A DNA stretch of 64,000 bases from NCBI GenBank assembly GCA_034359265.1, contig CP136896.1:68769501-68833500 (forward strand). The letters run 5' to 3'. The first letter of the stretch is position 1. The number at the start of each line of letters is the position of its first letter. The DNA is from Canna indica. Taxonomy: Eukaryota > Streptophyta > Magnoliopsida > Zingiberales > Cannaceae. Made by a program: the position numbers and the translations under genes. This document shows positions 35,590-47,578 of this stretch, one piece after another. The notes under the pieces are model-generated. The model was not told where the DNA came from and searched no databases. It worked only from the letters and a program-made list of their open reading frames with translations.

Positions 35590-35990
35590 GGCTGAGGGCA
35601 ATGAGACTAAGGCAAGATGGCGGAGGGAAGAGGGTTCATGCACGCTCTCGAGGTTGGTTTCCAAGCCTCACCCATAGTCGGGTCTCGCTTGGGCGGCCAT
35701 TCGCTCGCGGAGCTCCGCCGGGGCCGGCGTTGGCGGCGACATCGGGATTGTCTACTGCTGTGCGAGGAAGAAGCTGGTGGTGGACAAGTTGGCGCTGACA
35801 AAGAAGAAGAAGCCGATTTTGATATTTTTTATTTTATTTTTTTAAAACATTGTTGGTTGAGGTGGAAGTAAAGTAAAAAATGAATATAAAAAAAAAATTA
35901 ACTGTACAATCACGTCCACGGCGGATTATAATTATTATAAATTTTATAATTTAAACTAAAATTATAATAAATTAAAAAATATATTAAATT

Positions 35991-37747
35991 CGTTAAAATC
36001 CCTATAATTTATGTTAGATTCTTGATTAACTCTTATTATTATTATTATTATTATTATTATAGTGTTGTGTATGACTTTGATCTTTTTTTATTTTTCATAT
36101 TTAAATAATATTTTAAAAAGTATAAAGTAATCCATATTATAATATTATGATGGTATGGACAAACTTATTATTAAAATAACTAAAAGAGGATTGATGATTC
36201 ATAATTATTGAGGTGTGGAAGTATAATTTTTAAAAAATTAAGAGAATTAAAAGTGTAACAAGAATAGAGTAGAGGGTCGGGTCAAATTAATATTTAAGTT
36301 TTGATGGCTAAATTGATAAACTCATGTACGACAAACTGAAATTAGTTCATTTATTTGCATATTATTAAAATGTTATCTCAGTTTTTTCCCCAAAAAGGAG
36401 TAAAGTAAAGTTGACATGTGCTGATGTAAAAAAATTCTCCAAACATAGTCCCATGTCAATTTCAAAAACCTTTCAACTTCTGAGATTGATTTAACAATCG
36501 GGAAAATAATAAGATTTTTTTTTTAAAATCAAATAAAATTATAAATATATTTAACGAATTATCAAAATCATAAATTTTAGTCATTTATTCCATTTATTCT
36601 TAGTCATTTGAGAATTAATTATTAACCATTTCTTAGGAGTTTAGTTTGGATTAAAATATTTGGATTTTAGATAATTACGCTCAATGGTAATTTATTTTTA
36701 GGAAGATTTAATATGATCCAACGGGTTTATTTTATGTTGAGTGGATTTACACCTAATTTTGTGTTTTTTTCTTTCTATCTTTTCATTTAATGATGAGGAA
36801 AAAAAAATAAAGAGAAAAAAACACATATGGGTGCGAATCCATCCAGCGTAGAAACTCGACAATCGAAGTAGTTAAAAGATATTGTCTAATTAAATGTTTT
36901 TAATAATTTCCTTTATTTTTCCTTCGATCGGAGAAAACATCACGTGCTGCACCACTGGAAGTGGAAGCAATCAAACCCAATCACGTCACGCGTGGGTGTT
37001 AATTGAAGGCGGCCCCCGCTCTCCGGTGTCGCAGCCGTCCATCAGGTGCTTCGCGTGATCCAACGGCGTCAATCACGGACTAAATCCGGGCTCACCTAAA
37101 TTCTGCCTCGCGATTAGCGTAAATCAAATCAGACGGTCGAGATCGATGAGCGAGACCTTTCCTTGAGGCCGTTGGGGGATGGTTTCGTCCTTTCGCGGCG
37201 AGAGCGGAAGACGTCGTTGGTGCGTGACTCTAGTTAACGTCATCTTCGGCGGGACCTCCGTTGCCACTGGCTGCCAGCTGTCATCCAGGGAGGGATCACA
37301 GAGTGGATCGATGGTGATTAAATTTCAAATTTAGTTTTTCATGCATACCCTGGTAAGTTTTAGAAATCACGCTCGGCATCCTCTGCATGCAGTAGTAGGT
37401 GTATAAAATTTGGACTTTCCATTCTATCGATACACTTATGAGTGATTGGCTAAAATAAGTAAAATTTTATTTTCCAAAATGGGAGCCTCTTTTTCTAGAA
37501 ATTATTTCGATATTTATTTCAAAAAGCTAAAGAGTCTACGGCTAATGAATAAAAAGATTGTGAGGGGTGTTTATACAAAACACACTGGTCTTTCTTTTTT
37601 CTTACAGTTGGAAAGTCTCCGGAAAGGGTAAAATTTTATCGGCGCTGATATATATGGAGAGGCTCCTCTCGAGAGAGAGACAGAAGAGAAGGGGGAGGCG
37701 AGCGGGGGGGGGAAGGGACGCCCGTCGCGGAATTCTCTTCTCGAGCG
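35991..37747. other. AT-rich spacer, then promoter and leader of the NDL gene
   Basis: 35991-36900 is AT-rich, with a TTA microsatellite near 36035-36060 and no gene. 36920-37300 is markedly GC-richer and contains a CACGTG G-box at 36941-36946. 37650-37747 is a GA-rich leader directly before the NDL start codon. Confidence 0.5.
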
Positions 37748-40700
37748 ATGGGAGAACCGAGTGGCTCAGTGTCGGTGGATGTGGAGACGATATCGTTCGG
37801 AGGGAAGGTTAGGGGCTCTCTTGATCTGTTCGTTAGCGTCCTTTCCTGTTCGTATTCAAATTAATACCTAAATGTGTTTACTTATTTTGGGCGGTCTGTT
37901 TGTTTTTCTTTTAAATACATCGTGACTATAGAAATTTGTCGAAAAAGAAGAGAGTTTACTGCTCCTTTTGCTTATTGAATTTGCCTCTACTTTGCAGTAA
38001 TGTGCTGCTTCAGTGTCCGGATAAAACATAGTTTTGTTTCCCTTAGAGTTGATGCATGATATAAATGTGAGTTGTTAATGTAATTTGTGAATAGGTATGA
38101 AGTTCGATACTTTAAATCATACAACACAAGCAAAGTTACGAGATTGTCAAGGTTTTTGTTTTCAGAAAAATATGTCATGTTCAATGCTTTTGTCTTCTAC
38201 GTGTTCGTGAATTTTTATGCTTCTCTAATATTACATTTCTATTTTTTTTATTTTTTATTTTGCGATCAGATGATATATTTCGGTACATCCATTTTCTAGA
38301 TAGGTTGTATTGCATGCCAACAATTGCTTGCATTGTTCATTGCTTGAAGAGAGGGTAATTTTTTTCTTCAACGATTGACATACAAATCATTTATAAGCAT
38401 GAGCATTCTTAGAAACAAATTAACTGCCCTGTTACGTGAACTGAAGGTGGTGAGCTCACAGCTCCACAATCAAAAGTATGCTTAGGTGAGAGTAGTCTCA
38501 TTAAAGACTAGAACAGAAATGTTTATTTTTGCCTCACTCAGATCATTAGTCATCAGTTTAAATGTTTAAGTTTCATCATGATCCTTCTATGTTCTCTGTG
38601 CATGTTTATTTGCTTCATTCCATCTAACTTCACAATCTTTTTGGTCTCTAGAAATGCATTTCTCTTTTGTGAATAACATAAGCAATTTGTTTGGTCTGAT
38701 GTTTCTGTTAGAGATTTAGGTGCTTATCTACCCTCTCAAAAACCATTACTGTTGTTGCTTCATTTTATGTTGCTTCTATCTTGATTAAATGAGAATAAAC
38801 TATTTCTTACTTTCTATGTGCTTTATCGAGAATGACTTGTATTTTCCTTTTTGTTTTTGTTGTTGCTTAACACCGATGCTCCTCTTCTATTGTCTACAGG
38901 AACATCTTATCAAAACTAGCCATGGGGTGGTGTCTGTTACCGTGTTCGGAGATCAAAACAAACTTGCACTTATCACCTACCCTGATGTTGCTTTAAATTG
39001 TAAGTTAAGATAATTGGTCTCCAATTTATATTAAAAAAATTTCAGTTTTAGCACATTATTCTTGAATTGTTTTAAAAGATGCTTTAATATTCGTGAAAGA
39101 TTCTTTCATATCGCCTTATTTTTTGTAGTAAATGTGCACCTTTCTGTTTATGCACTTGACTTCACTCTTTTATTCATGTAAAACTTTCTTCTTGGTATCA
39201 TTTTGGCTTGGTAAGTCTGATTTGTTGATTAGTAATAGTTTACTAGGGTCTAATCAAAGATACTTTTGTTAGCAATAATACTTGCAATTTTGGTTTACTG
39301 TGATATCTTTTGATTTTTGTCATTTATATTTCTCATTACATTGACATTTATTTGTATGAAATTGTTTAGATGTGTCATGCTTCCAAGGATTATTTTTTTG
39401 CTCTGAAGCTTCTTCATTCCTGCTTCACAATTTTTGCATCTATCATATCAGTCCTCCAGGTCATGAGGTTAGTAACTTGGTCATAGGCTTCATGTTAAAT
39501 GAACTTTTTATCCATTATCTTGTTCTTTTAGTTCTGTGATCTTCTTGACATGGCACTATCATGTCTATGCCTTTGTTTTTAAAAGACGGGAGCTGCTTCA
39601 ATTTCACCCAATGTTCCTATTCCTTCTGTTGATGATTTAGCAGATCAGGTTGCTGAGGTTCTTGATTATTTCAGGTAATGAACAACAAGCTAACATGCCA
39701 GGACTTGAATGTGATTTATCTGCACATAGTAGATGAGTTTCTTCTAACATCTTCATTCATGCATTCTAGGTTACATTCAGTTATGTGCATGGGGGTCTTG
39801 GCAGGGGCATACATCCTTACCCTTTTTTCTGTATGTATCCTTGAATTATTACTTCTGAGTATTAGTACGAGTAAACTTTGACTTTTGATGCATACTATAC
39901 AGATTAAATATCAAGAGCGTGTGCTAGGTCTCATACTTGTATCTCCTCTGTGTAAAGCACCCTCGTGGACAGAGTGGTTGCATAATAAGGTACTAATTAT
40001 TTTACAAGTCATCAGAAATGATATTGAGTTTAAGGTTATGAATGAATCTGCCTCTTCAGGTATTATCTAATTTTCTCTACTTCTACGGGATGTGTGGTTT
40101 GATAAAAAAGTGCTTCCTCCAGCGATACTTTAGCAAGGTAATTCTCATTTACTTTGCCTTCATCTATTTAAGTCACTACTAATTAATCTCGTGCTAATGG
40201 TGATCTTTTTCTGACATTGTTGGTAGGAAGTCTGTGGTGGCAGCATACAGTTTCCTGAGTCAGATATTGCACAGTATTGCAGAAGGGCGAGTATTCCTTT
40301 CACGTATTGCAAACTAATAACAACAGGACCATACAATATGTGATCTATTGCAATTGCGGCTAATGTTTTTGCATCTACAGTTGTTGGATGAGAGGCAGAG
40401 TCTAAATGTCTGGCGTTATCTTCAATCCATTAATAGGTATTGTCTAAAATTACATTTAAGGAATGATCTATTTGTTGGTACCATAAAAACCAAAGCTTAT
40501 TTGGCATTACCAACTCAAGCTTAATTTACATGCAAGTAGGAGGTATGACATCACTGAGGGATTGCAACAGCTTTTCTGCCGGATGCTAATATTTGTTGGT
40601 GAGAACTCGTCATTCCATTCTGATGCACTTTACATGCTGGCAAAACTAGACAAAAGATGTAGTGCCTTGGTTGAGGTATGATCTTGGTACAATGTCTTAT

Positions 40701-41034
40701 AACTTTGTACAAATACAGTTTAAGAATTAGTATGGTTGGGTTTCTACCTATCATATGGCTCTTTTTCATTTATTTCAAACCTTTGTTCAACATATTTCAG
40801 GTTCAAGCATGTGGATCAGTAGTCACTGAGGAGCAACCCCATGCCATGCTGATACCTTTAGAGTACTTCTTCATGGGTTTTGGTCTTTACAGACATAACC
40901 AATTTGCTGGCAGTCCACGCAGTCCTCTTAGTCCCTGTTGCATCTCCCCGGAGCTATTGTCACCTGAAAGCTTGGGAGTAAAGTTAAAGCCCATTAAGAC
41001 CAGGGTTCCCAAAGAAGTTTCAGATCATGAGTAG
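37748..41034 (+). CDS. NDL/NDR (N-myc downregulated-like) alpha/beta-hydrolase-fold protein
   Basis: Eleven exons: 37748-37807, 38900-38999, 39370-39467, 39586-39674, 39770-39830, 39903-39989, 40060-40137, 40227-40286, 40381-40436, 40540-40675 and 40801-41034, giving 352 residues. Plant NDL proteins interact with G-protein beta-gamma and influence auxin transport. The fold is that of an alpha/beta hydrolase but lacks the catalytic triad. Diagnostic segments: [91 protein letters not shown]-like [24 protein letters not shown], and the tail [20 protein letters not shown]. All introns are GT-AG except the one after exon 8 (40287-40380), which must start with GC to keep the frame. Length agrees with plant family members of about 345-355 residues. 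Confidence 0.94.
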
Positions 41035-41297
41035 AAGTGGCCAGATACAACTTCCGGAACAGATTTATTTTCTCAGTTTTGTATTCATTCAAATCCGACC
41101 AGATGTAAAAGGTTGCATTTGGACGCATTCTAACATTCTATATTTCTATGGTTGTAGATAGAGGAGGATGAGTGTTTGTAGGACAGGGGATAGCGTGGAT
41201 TGAAGGGGACTGCAAAGAGCTTCTGGCCATTCACTTGTAGGAATCATGCTCGCTTGTAAATGACCAATATTCATGATAAGCTAACAATAATGAAGCA

Positions 41298-41639
41298 GTG
41301 GTCTCATTAAATCATAACATGTGCACCTTTTAAATTCACTTTAATACTAAGCATCAAAGTCCGGGTCTACTTATATTCCTAAACTTATCTGGCATATGTA
41401 GCTTCAAGATTGCAACTTTGCTTATTTTTGCAGGGTTGTGAAAGGTTGTTGGCTGTCATCTGCAAAGAGTGGTCTCATTACATCATAACATGTGCACCTT
41501 TTAAATTCACTTTAATACTAAGCATCAAAGTCCGGGTCTACTTATATTCCTGAACTTATCTGGCATATGTAGCTTCAAGATTGCAACTTTGCTTATTTTT
41601 GCAGGGTTGTGAAAGGTTGTTGGCTGTCATCTGCAAAGA
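41298..41639. repeat. Tandem duplication of 171 bp
   Basis: 41298-41468 and 41469-41639 are head-to-tail copies with about two differences (TTAAATC/TTACATC and CCTAAAC/CCTGAAC). The duplication lies a few hundred bases downstream of the NDL stop codon and may fall in its 3' untranslated region. Confidence 0.9.
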
Positions 41640-42253
41640 TTTGGAACGAATTAATTTATATGCTCTAATAAATTTATAGATACAGATCAATCAAAATAAT
41701 CATAAATGACTGGATCCATGTGTGACGGACTGGCATATGAGTCATTTTGACAAGTATTTTGTTGATTCGAGTGCAAAGGTTTGTACTTTCTCTTCATTGA
41801 TAACTCTGGTAGATCCTAATGTCTTAGTACGATGTTTGTGAATAATTTATGAAAGTTTTGAGTGCGAATGCAAAGATCAAATACTTTGAATAGCGTGAAA
41901 GTAAAGACAAATTCCTCCGTATCATAAAATTGCACCGAATCAGTCTTTGTTCATCCTGGACAGGCCTCCAAAATATGAGATCTGAATGGTTGTCACTACA
42001 TCAGACTAATTCTAAACCAATCCATTTGATTCCTATGAAGCAGATCACATTGGTATCAGTACAGTGAGTAGTTGATTACTGTTCCCCTTGGTTCGGTAAC
42101 TCTTTTAAGAGCATTTTTTTACTTTGCCATGTGTTTTCGATAAAATAATAAAACGTTCTCATTTTTTTAGTCTAAAAAATATTAACCTTTATTTCTCTTG
42201 CAAGCAAATTGAGATTTTGTGGTGGCTTGTTTACTGAAGTGTGGGTCGATCTC
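41640..42253. other. Spacer downstream of NDL
   Basis: No coding frame or known element is supported. This is the host sequence into which the LINE at 42269 inserted. Confidence 0.45.
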
Positions 42254-42268
42254 ATGCAGGCACGAGAT

Positions 42269-44089
42269 TTTTTTTTTTTTTTTTTTAAAGAAAAAGTGAG
42301 GCAACCAAGTTGCCACACCATTTGCATTTCATAAGATAAAAAAATGAAGAAGTCTTTTGAACAAACATAAAAAGTAAAAGCAGTGAGGTCTCTACTGGAG
42401 ACAACAGAAAAATTAAATTTAAACATTTTAGCATCGAAACTAGTCTAAGACGAAAATAAGTTGAAGTAGGCATTGGGAACAATGCTCAGGAATAACCGAG
42501 GCCCCTAATCCTAGACCAAAAAGCTTCAGCTGAGAACACTGTTCTGTTTAGCGGAGAAAGTGAGTTGTCAAAGATCGTTTTATTTCGAACTTGCCATAAG
42601 AGCCAAAACCAAATGATAGCGAGCAGCCTGTCCTTCTTGCTACAGTTGGTGATCTCCTCCACTGACAAAGAGGGGGAAAAAATTGGCTCGATCCACATTT
42701 AGATGGAAAGCACATCCACCCTTGGACAGAATACGGGCAAAGGTGGAAAAGGTGATGGGCGGTTTCGGGATCTGCCTTGCAAAGAGGGCATAAATTATCA
42801 TCCAACTGGATACCGAATTTCTTCAATCTATCTTTTGTGCTGAGCCTGCCTTTTAGAAGAATCCACATGTGAATTTTTAATGTTAGAGGGCATTTCATCT
42901 TCCATAATTTGCGAGCAAGCACGCTCATAATGCCTGAATTTTTTAGAACGATATATAGCGACTGAGTGGAGAAAGACCCCGAACTAGTCCATCGCCAACT
43001 TTGTGAGTCAGACGTGTTTCCCAAGGTTGGTCGGCCGATGAGAGAAGAGAACTCAAGAACATGGTCCACATTTATGTGTCGGATCCAAAGGGCAGGACTT
43101 GGAGAAGTTAGACGAAAGAAGAAATCCGCGACCGATATACGTTTATTTTCATGCGCCGAGTAAAGATCAGGGAATAAGCTTGAGAGTTTCCAGTTGTTGA
43201 GCCATCGTTCGTTCCAGAAGCTGGTATTGTCACCCCTAACAATCCCCTTCTGAATCCCAAGGGAGAACGGAGCAAGAGCCTTGTTGATACCCTTCCAAAC
43301 ACTAGACCACCTAGCAGTGTGTGGTCGGTCAAACCAGTTGGATCAGCTAAAATATTTGTATTTCACAATGTCGACCCATAGTAAGTCAGCCCCCGTTGCA
43401 ATGCCCCACCACCATCGCCCTAATCTCGCGATGTTATGATTTTCCAAATCGAGGGTTCCCATACCGCCATTTATCCAAAGATTTGTCACGTCGCTCCAAC
43501 AAATCAAGTTGTATGAATAGCCATTCTCAGTTGACCCTTTCCAGAGAAATTTTCGTCTCCTCTTGTCGATTTCTTTTCTAACCCAAATCGGCATTTTGAA
43601 AATCGAGAGGAAATAACCCGGAATACTGCTAAGGACACTATTTATGAGGGTCAGGCACCCGGCCCTCGACGGTAATCTGCCCTTCCATCCAGAAAGCCTC
43701 TTGTCGATTTTTCTTAGAATGATATTCCAATCATCCTTGACCAAACTAGTATTTTTCAGTGGCAATCAAAGGTACATGATAGGAAAAGCATCTGCCTTGC
43801 ATCCAAGGGAGGAAGCTGCTCTGATAGCACTACCCTCCTCATTGCGGATGTGCGTGATCCCAGACTTGTCATAATTTACTTTGAGGCCGGATGAGAGCTC
43901 AAAGGCGTACAAGAGTAGTTTTAGATTTAAAATGTCAGAGTCATTACCTCTAGTGAAAACCATGAAATCGTCTGCAAATTCGAGGTTGACGACTTCTCTA
44001 TCGTTTCCAATGTCAATGCCCTTGATTAAGCCCCCCAAATTTGCTTTCCTAAGGAGGCGCGAGAAGACGTCCGCAACCAAGAGAAAAAG
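42269..44089 (-). mobile_element. 5'-truncated LINE (non-LTR retrotransposon) with 15-bp target duplication
   Basis: The minus strand encodes the C-terminal half of a LINE ORF2. It has the reverse transcriptase FADD box (LEFADDFMVFT, about 43960), the thumb region (KIDKRLSGWKGRLPSRAG; RRRKFLWKG) and a zf-RVT-type zinc-binding domain (NLCPLCKADPETAHHLFHLC, about 42720-42800). It ends in an A tail, seen as an 18-T run at 42269-42286. The target duplication atgcaggcacgagat is perfect at 42254-42268 and 44090-44104, so the 5' truncation at 44089 occurred on insertion. The frame is interrupted in several places, so it is dead. Confidence 0.93.
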
Positions 44090-44390
44090 ATGCAGGCACG
44101 AGATGTTTCTTCCTTTATCTTCAAGTTTATTGTATGTATTATTGCCACCAGAGCAAGGGAAGTTAGTGTTGCTTCTTGTGTCTCCCAAACATGCCGATGA
44201 CCATATTCATTGCTGGGTAGTATATTCCTTGGAGATGATAAGATCAATTATGTCAGTTTTGACTCGCCTACAACTTTTGCATCCCCGTGGCTAATTAAGT
44301 TTATCTTTTAAATTATTGCCCTTCATCTGTTAAAATTTCGGATGTCTAAAGGCCTTATGCATGGGAATTGACCAAAAATATTTTAAGGGA

Positions 44391-44836
44391 TGTTTGGTAC
44401 GTAGCAATCTATTTGCATTACCGATAATATAATTTTTAAATTTTCGTGATCCACACATTTTCCTATTTGATTCGAACACTTTAACGACAATCTAAATTAC
44501 CCTAGTAATCCACATTATCACTTGTTGGTAATCTAGATAATCCTCATGGGAGGTAGGTATATGAATTACTACCCAATGATAATTCTAAATTTTAATATTG
44601 TCCTTCTCTTTCATATATTTTTCTCCGTGTAAGGCACCGTCAAATTTTGACAATGTTTTTAGTAATTTTGTGTGAAGTTAAAAAATACAAAATTAGATTG
44701 TCATTTATATTAACCAAATATGTCAAACTGAATAATATTATATTATCGATAAATTAAATATGATAATATATTTTGTGATAATATGAATTATTATTATAAT
44801 AATTTCAAATAATGTACCAAATACAATCTTAAAACT
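44391..44836. mobile_element. Probable MITE with TTTGGTAC-type inverted ends
   Basis: GGGATGTTTGGTACGTAG at the left and GTACCAAATACAATC at the right form an imperfect inverted repeat around AT-rich, partly mirrored sequence (TTATTATTATAATAATTTC). The target duplication could not be fixed. No coding capacity is seen. Confidence 0.45.
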
Positions 44837-45508
44837 AGGATGAATTGATCGACTTTCCTGAATGACTAAATCATTAATGGATAATATCGAACCTATTTTA
44901 TTCACAAAAAGTACCCTTTGGGGTTGCCCCATTTGTGATCGTCTTCATTAATAAAGTGAGAACCTTGTGCCCCCAAAAACATTGTAGTAGAAGAAAAAAA
45001 AAGAATCAGTTGTGTTGTAATAATTGTACTTTTTTTTTATACGATGTAATTATGACAAATTAATTATCATTGATCGTCCCATTCATCGTGCTAGGGTTTG
45101 GGCTTGGATCAATCTTTGATTAAGGCCTATTGTAGCGATGGTGGGGCCCTAGTCCACTGGGCCAAAGCTTTACTAGTGCACCTAGGGAACCTCCGGTAGG
45201 CCCTACCGGATGTCACTTGTGATTGGCCGGTATGGAAGTGGATGAAATCTCCCCCCATCAGTCATCTTATGAAAGAGCAAAATAGAAGTACATTTTGTGT
45301 GTGCTTATTGAGCTTAAATCGGTTAGGCGTTTCAAATAAGATCCAACCTTCCATAATGTGGTTGAGAATTGTTTGCATTTGTTAATGAGATATTTAGATG
45401 GATTAATTAGCATACCATGTCATGTAATACGAGGCTCTTAACATATGAAGTCTCTATTTTCTCATTTTCATTATGCAACTATGTTAGCTTTTTCTAATTA
45501 CGAACACG
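44837..45508. other. Spacer, nothing recognised
   Basis: No gene is supported. A short palindrome, CCGGTAGGCCCTACCGG, lies near 45192-45208. Confidence 0.4.
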
Positions 45509-45513
45509 AGATG

Positions 45514-47502
45514 TGTCGCGCCCCAGCCCGGGCCCGCCCCTGGCAGCCCTAATCCGAGACGCGGCGACGACTCGAACACCACGCAGCGAAAGGAAAAGCC
45601 ACGAATCATAACATAAAATAAAATAACAACATTAAAACCAATAATTACAATCCATAAGTTTGACGGTACATACGATAAGAAACAGCCCGATCAAATACAA
45701 GATTTAATAAAATATCAAATAGTTCTACATATTACAGCTCCAAAATAATAATATCAAGGTTTAGCGCTATAAGACGACAAAGTAAATCAAAATACAAAAG
45801 CATTCGTCATCAGAGCTCCACATCTACGATTGTCTACTAGCTGTCTAAAAATTATCTACACCTTGATCTACAAATAGATCGCTCACCCCTGCAAGTCTGA
45901 AGCTAAAACAACGGAGATCAGCGAGTGCTGAGTAGGAGAATCACAATATGATCAACAAGCATCAAGTGTCAATTCAACAATAAATAATAACATGGTCTAA
46001 GATGCAGTCAAAGGCAATGAACACAATAATTACTCCTCACCTACTCCTAAACAACATCAACTGAATCATTGAGTGTGTGGACCATTGGGTAAAAACTCTG
46101 CACTCTACCACCTGCAGAGTGGCATCAATCGTCCGCTCCAATGATGATGCAACTACCCCCACCAAGCAGATAGCCCGACGGACGTCGCGTCCGACATCCC
46201 CACACCCGAAGGTGCCCAAAGTGACTAGTCCATATCTATACCCTCACCCATGTCTGGAGGATACCACACCGAAATGGTCCTGGACCGAAGTCCTCTCCAA
46301 GGTCGTAGCCTCCAGATCGACAATAACCATGCAACTCGACTCCAAGAGTGCAACAAGGTATATCACCATGATCAATAATATAACAACTCCAAGTGATAAC
46401 GACATGAACAACATGCTAATAACATAACATCATCATGATCAATAATATAACAACAACTCCAAGTGATTATGACATAATCAATAGGATAATAACATGCTTC
46501 AACAAGTAAACGACACCACATATAACAACATGGCACTATGCATACAATGACTAATCCAATTCACCATAGGATTAGTATAACATACTATGATCAAGAATAA
46601 ACACCAATAAACAACAATAAAATATAACACATGTAATTTCTTTACATGACATGTCCAAAAATAATGTGCAACAAGAGTTCAATAAATTTCAGGAAGCAAA
46701 ACAAACAACGGAAGCAATGGTATTTCCGTAATTTATCTCTGACGATAAATCAACATTAGACAAGGAACGACAGACTTGTAGGCTCAACCCGCTCCCAACA
46801 CACTCTCCAAACTACAATTATTTCACACCAATTAATCAACTAAATTTTCAAACTAATAATTTAATATTATTTAAACACCTCGACAACCTCAACAACTAAC
46901 CAACTGAAAGAATATTCTAACAATATTTTCTCGGAAAACCAACCCCACCATCGCGTTCAGCACGCAAAAATGATCAAGTTTGTTATTCACCTCAACTTCA
47001 ACGGACAACTCGGGGCCCACCAAATAATATAGTTTTTTAATTATAGTATACCACTAAAAAAATATAAAACTCATACCAAACGATCTCTGATCTAGAATCC
47101 GACACCACCATCGCGTTCAGCACGCGAAAATTTACAACTTTTGTATTCACCTCAACTCGATCTGACGACTCTACGACCAACTACAAAAAAATATCCTAAT
47201 AATTTAAAATCAATCTCATTTCATGCGATACGGCTCTCTTCTTTAAACACCCTATTTATTAAATCAAATAGACCCCACCTCTCACACTCGTCTCCTGCCC
47301 CCGACCTCCCTGCCCCGACGCCGCCTCCCTTGCTCCGCTCGAACCCGCGTCGGCCGGCCTTCCCAGCCGCCGACGATCACCCCGCTGGTCTCCCTCTTAA
47401 AACTCCTCAACAACACATCTCCCTCACCTCACCATCACCATCAGCTGCCACCACCTACTCCTCCAACCATCTCTCTTCCCTTTCCTCATTAATTAGGTTA
47501 AA

Positions 47503-47560
<58 letters not shown>

Positions 47561-47573
47561 CCCGGACATAACA
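45514..47573 (-). mobile_element. Solo LTR (Ty3/gypsy-like), minus strand
   Basis: The element reads TGTCGCGCCCC... at the left and ...CCGGACATAACA at the right, so on the minus strand it starts TGTTATGTCCGGG and ends GGGGCGCGACA. A perfect 5-bp target duplication, agatg, flanks it at 45509-45513 and 47574-47578. The 2,060-bp LTR has internal direct repeats (around 46365-46495, and ACCATCGCGTTCAGCACGC near 46948 and 47108) and a TA microsatellite at 47509-47555. Open frames inside have no homology to proteins. Confidence 0.9.
47509..47555. repeat. (TA)n microsatellite
   Basis: More than 20 TA dinucleotides near the end of the solo LTR. Length is likely to vary between individuals. Confidence 0.9.
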
Positions 47574-47578
47574 AGATG

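Larger units (their letters stand above)
33560..35990. repeat. Large inverted duplication (arms about 650 bp) carrying a captured gene fragment
   Basis: Sequence 33560-34215 reappears as a diverged reverse complement at about 35350-35990. Shared blocks include GCGCCAACTTGTCCACCACC / its complement near 35780, the CGGAGCTCCGC segment (33885, 35709) and the AATCGGCTTCTTCTTCTTTG edge (33778, 35818). AT-rich outer flanks (TTTATAATAATTATAA) are also mirrored. The roughly 1.1 kb spacer contains a run of about 16 G at 34346-34361, many GTTCCAACAGGGTACC-like repeats (34660-34830) and a GGAACCGAAACCGAAACC tract. Both arms hold the same gene fragment in opposite directions. Confidence 0.8.

Noticed and set aside
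46077..47560. Open frames inside the solo LTR at 45514-47573
   Set aside because: They have no recognisable protein features, and the region is bounded by LTR termini with a perfect target duplication.
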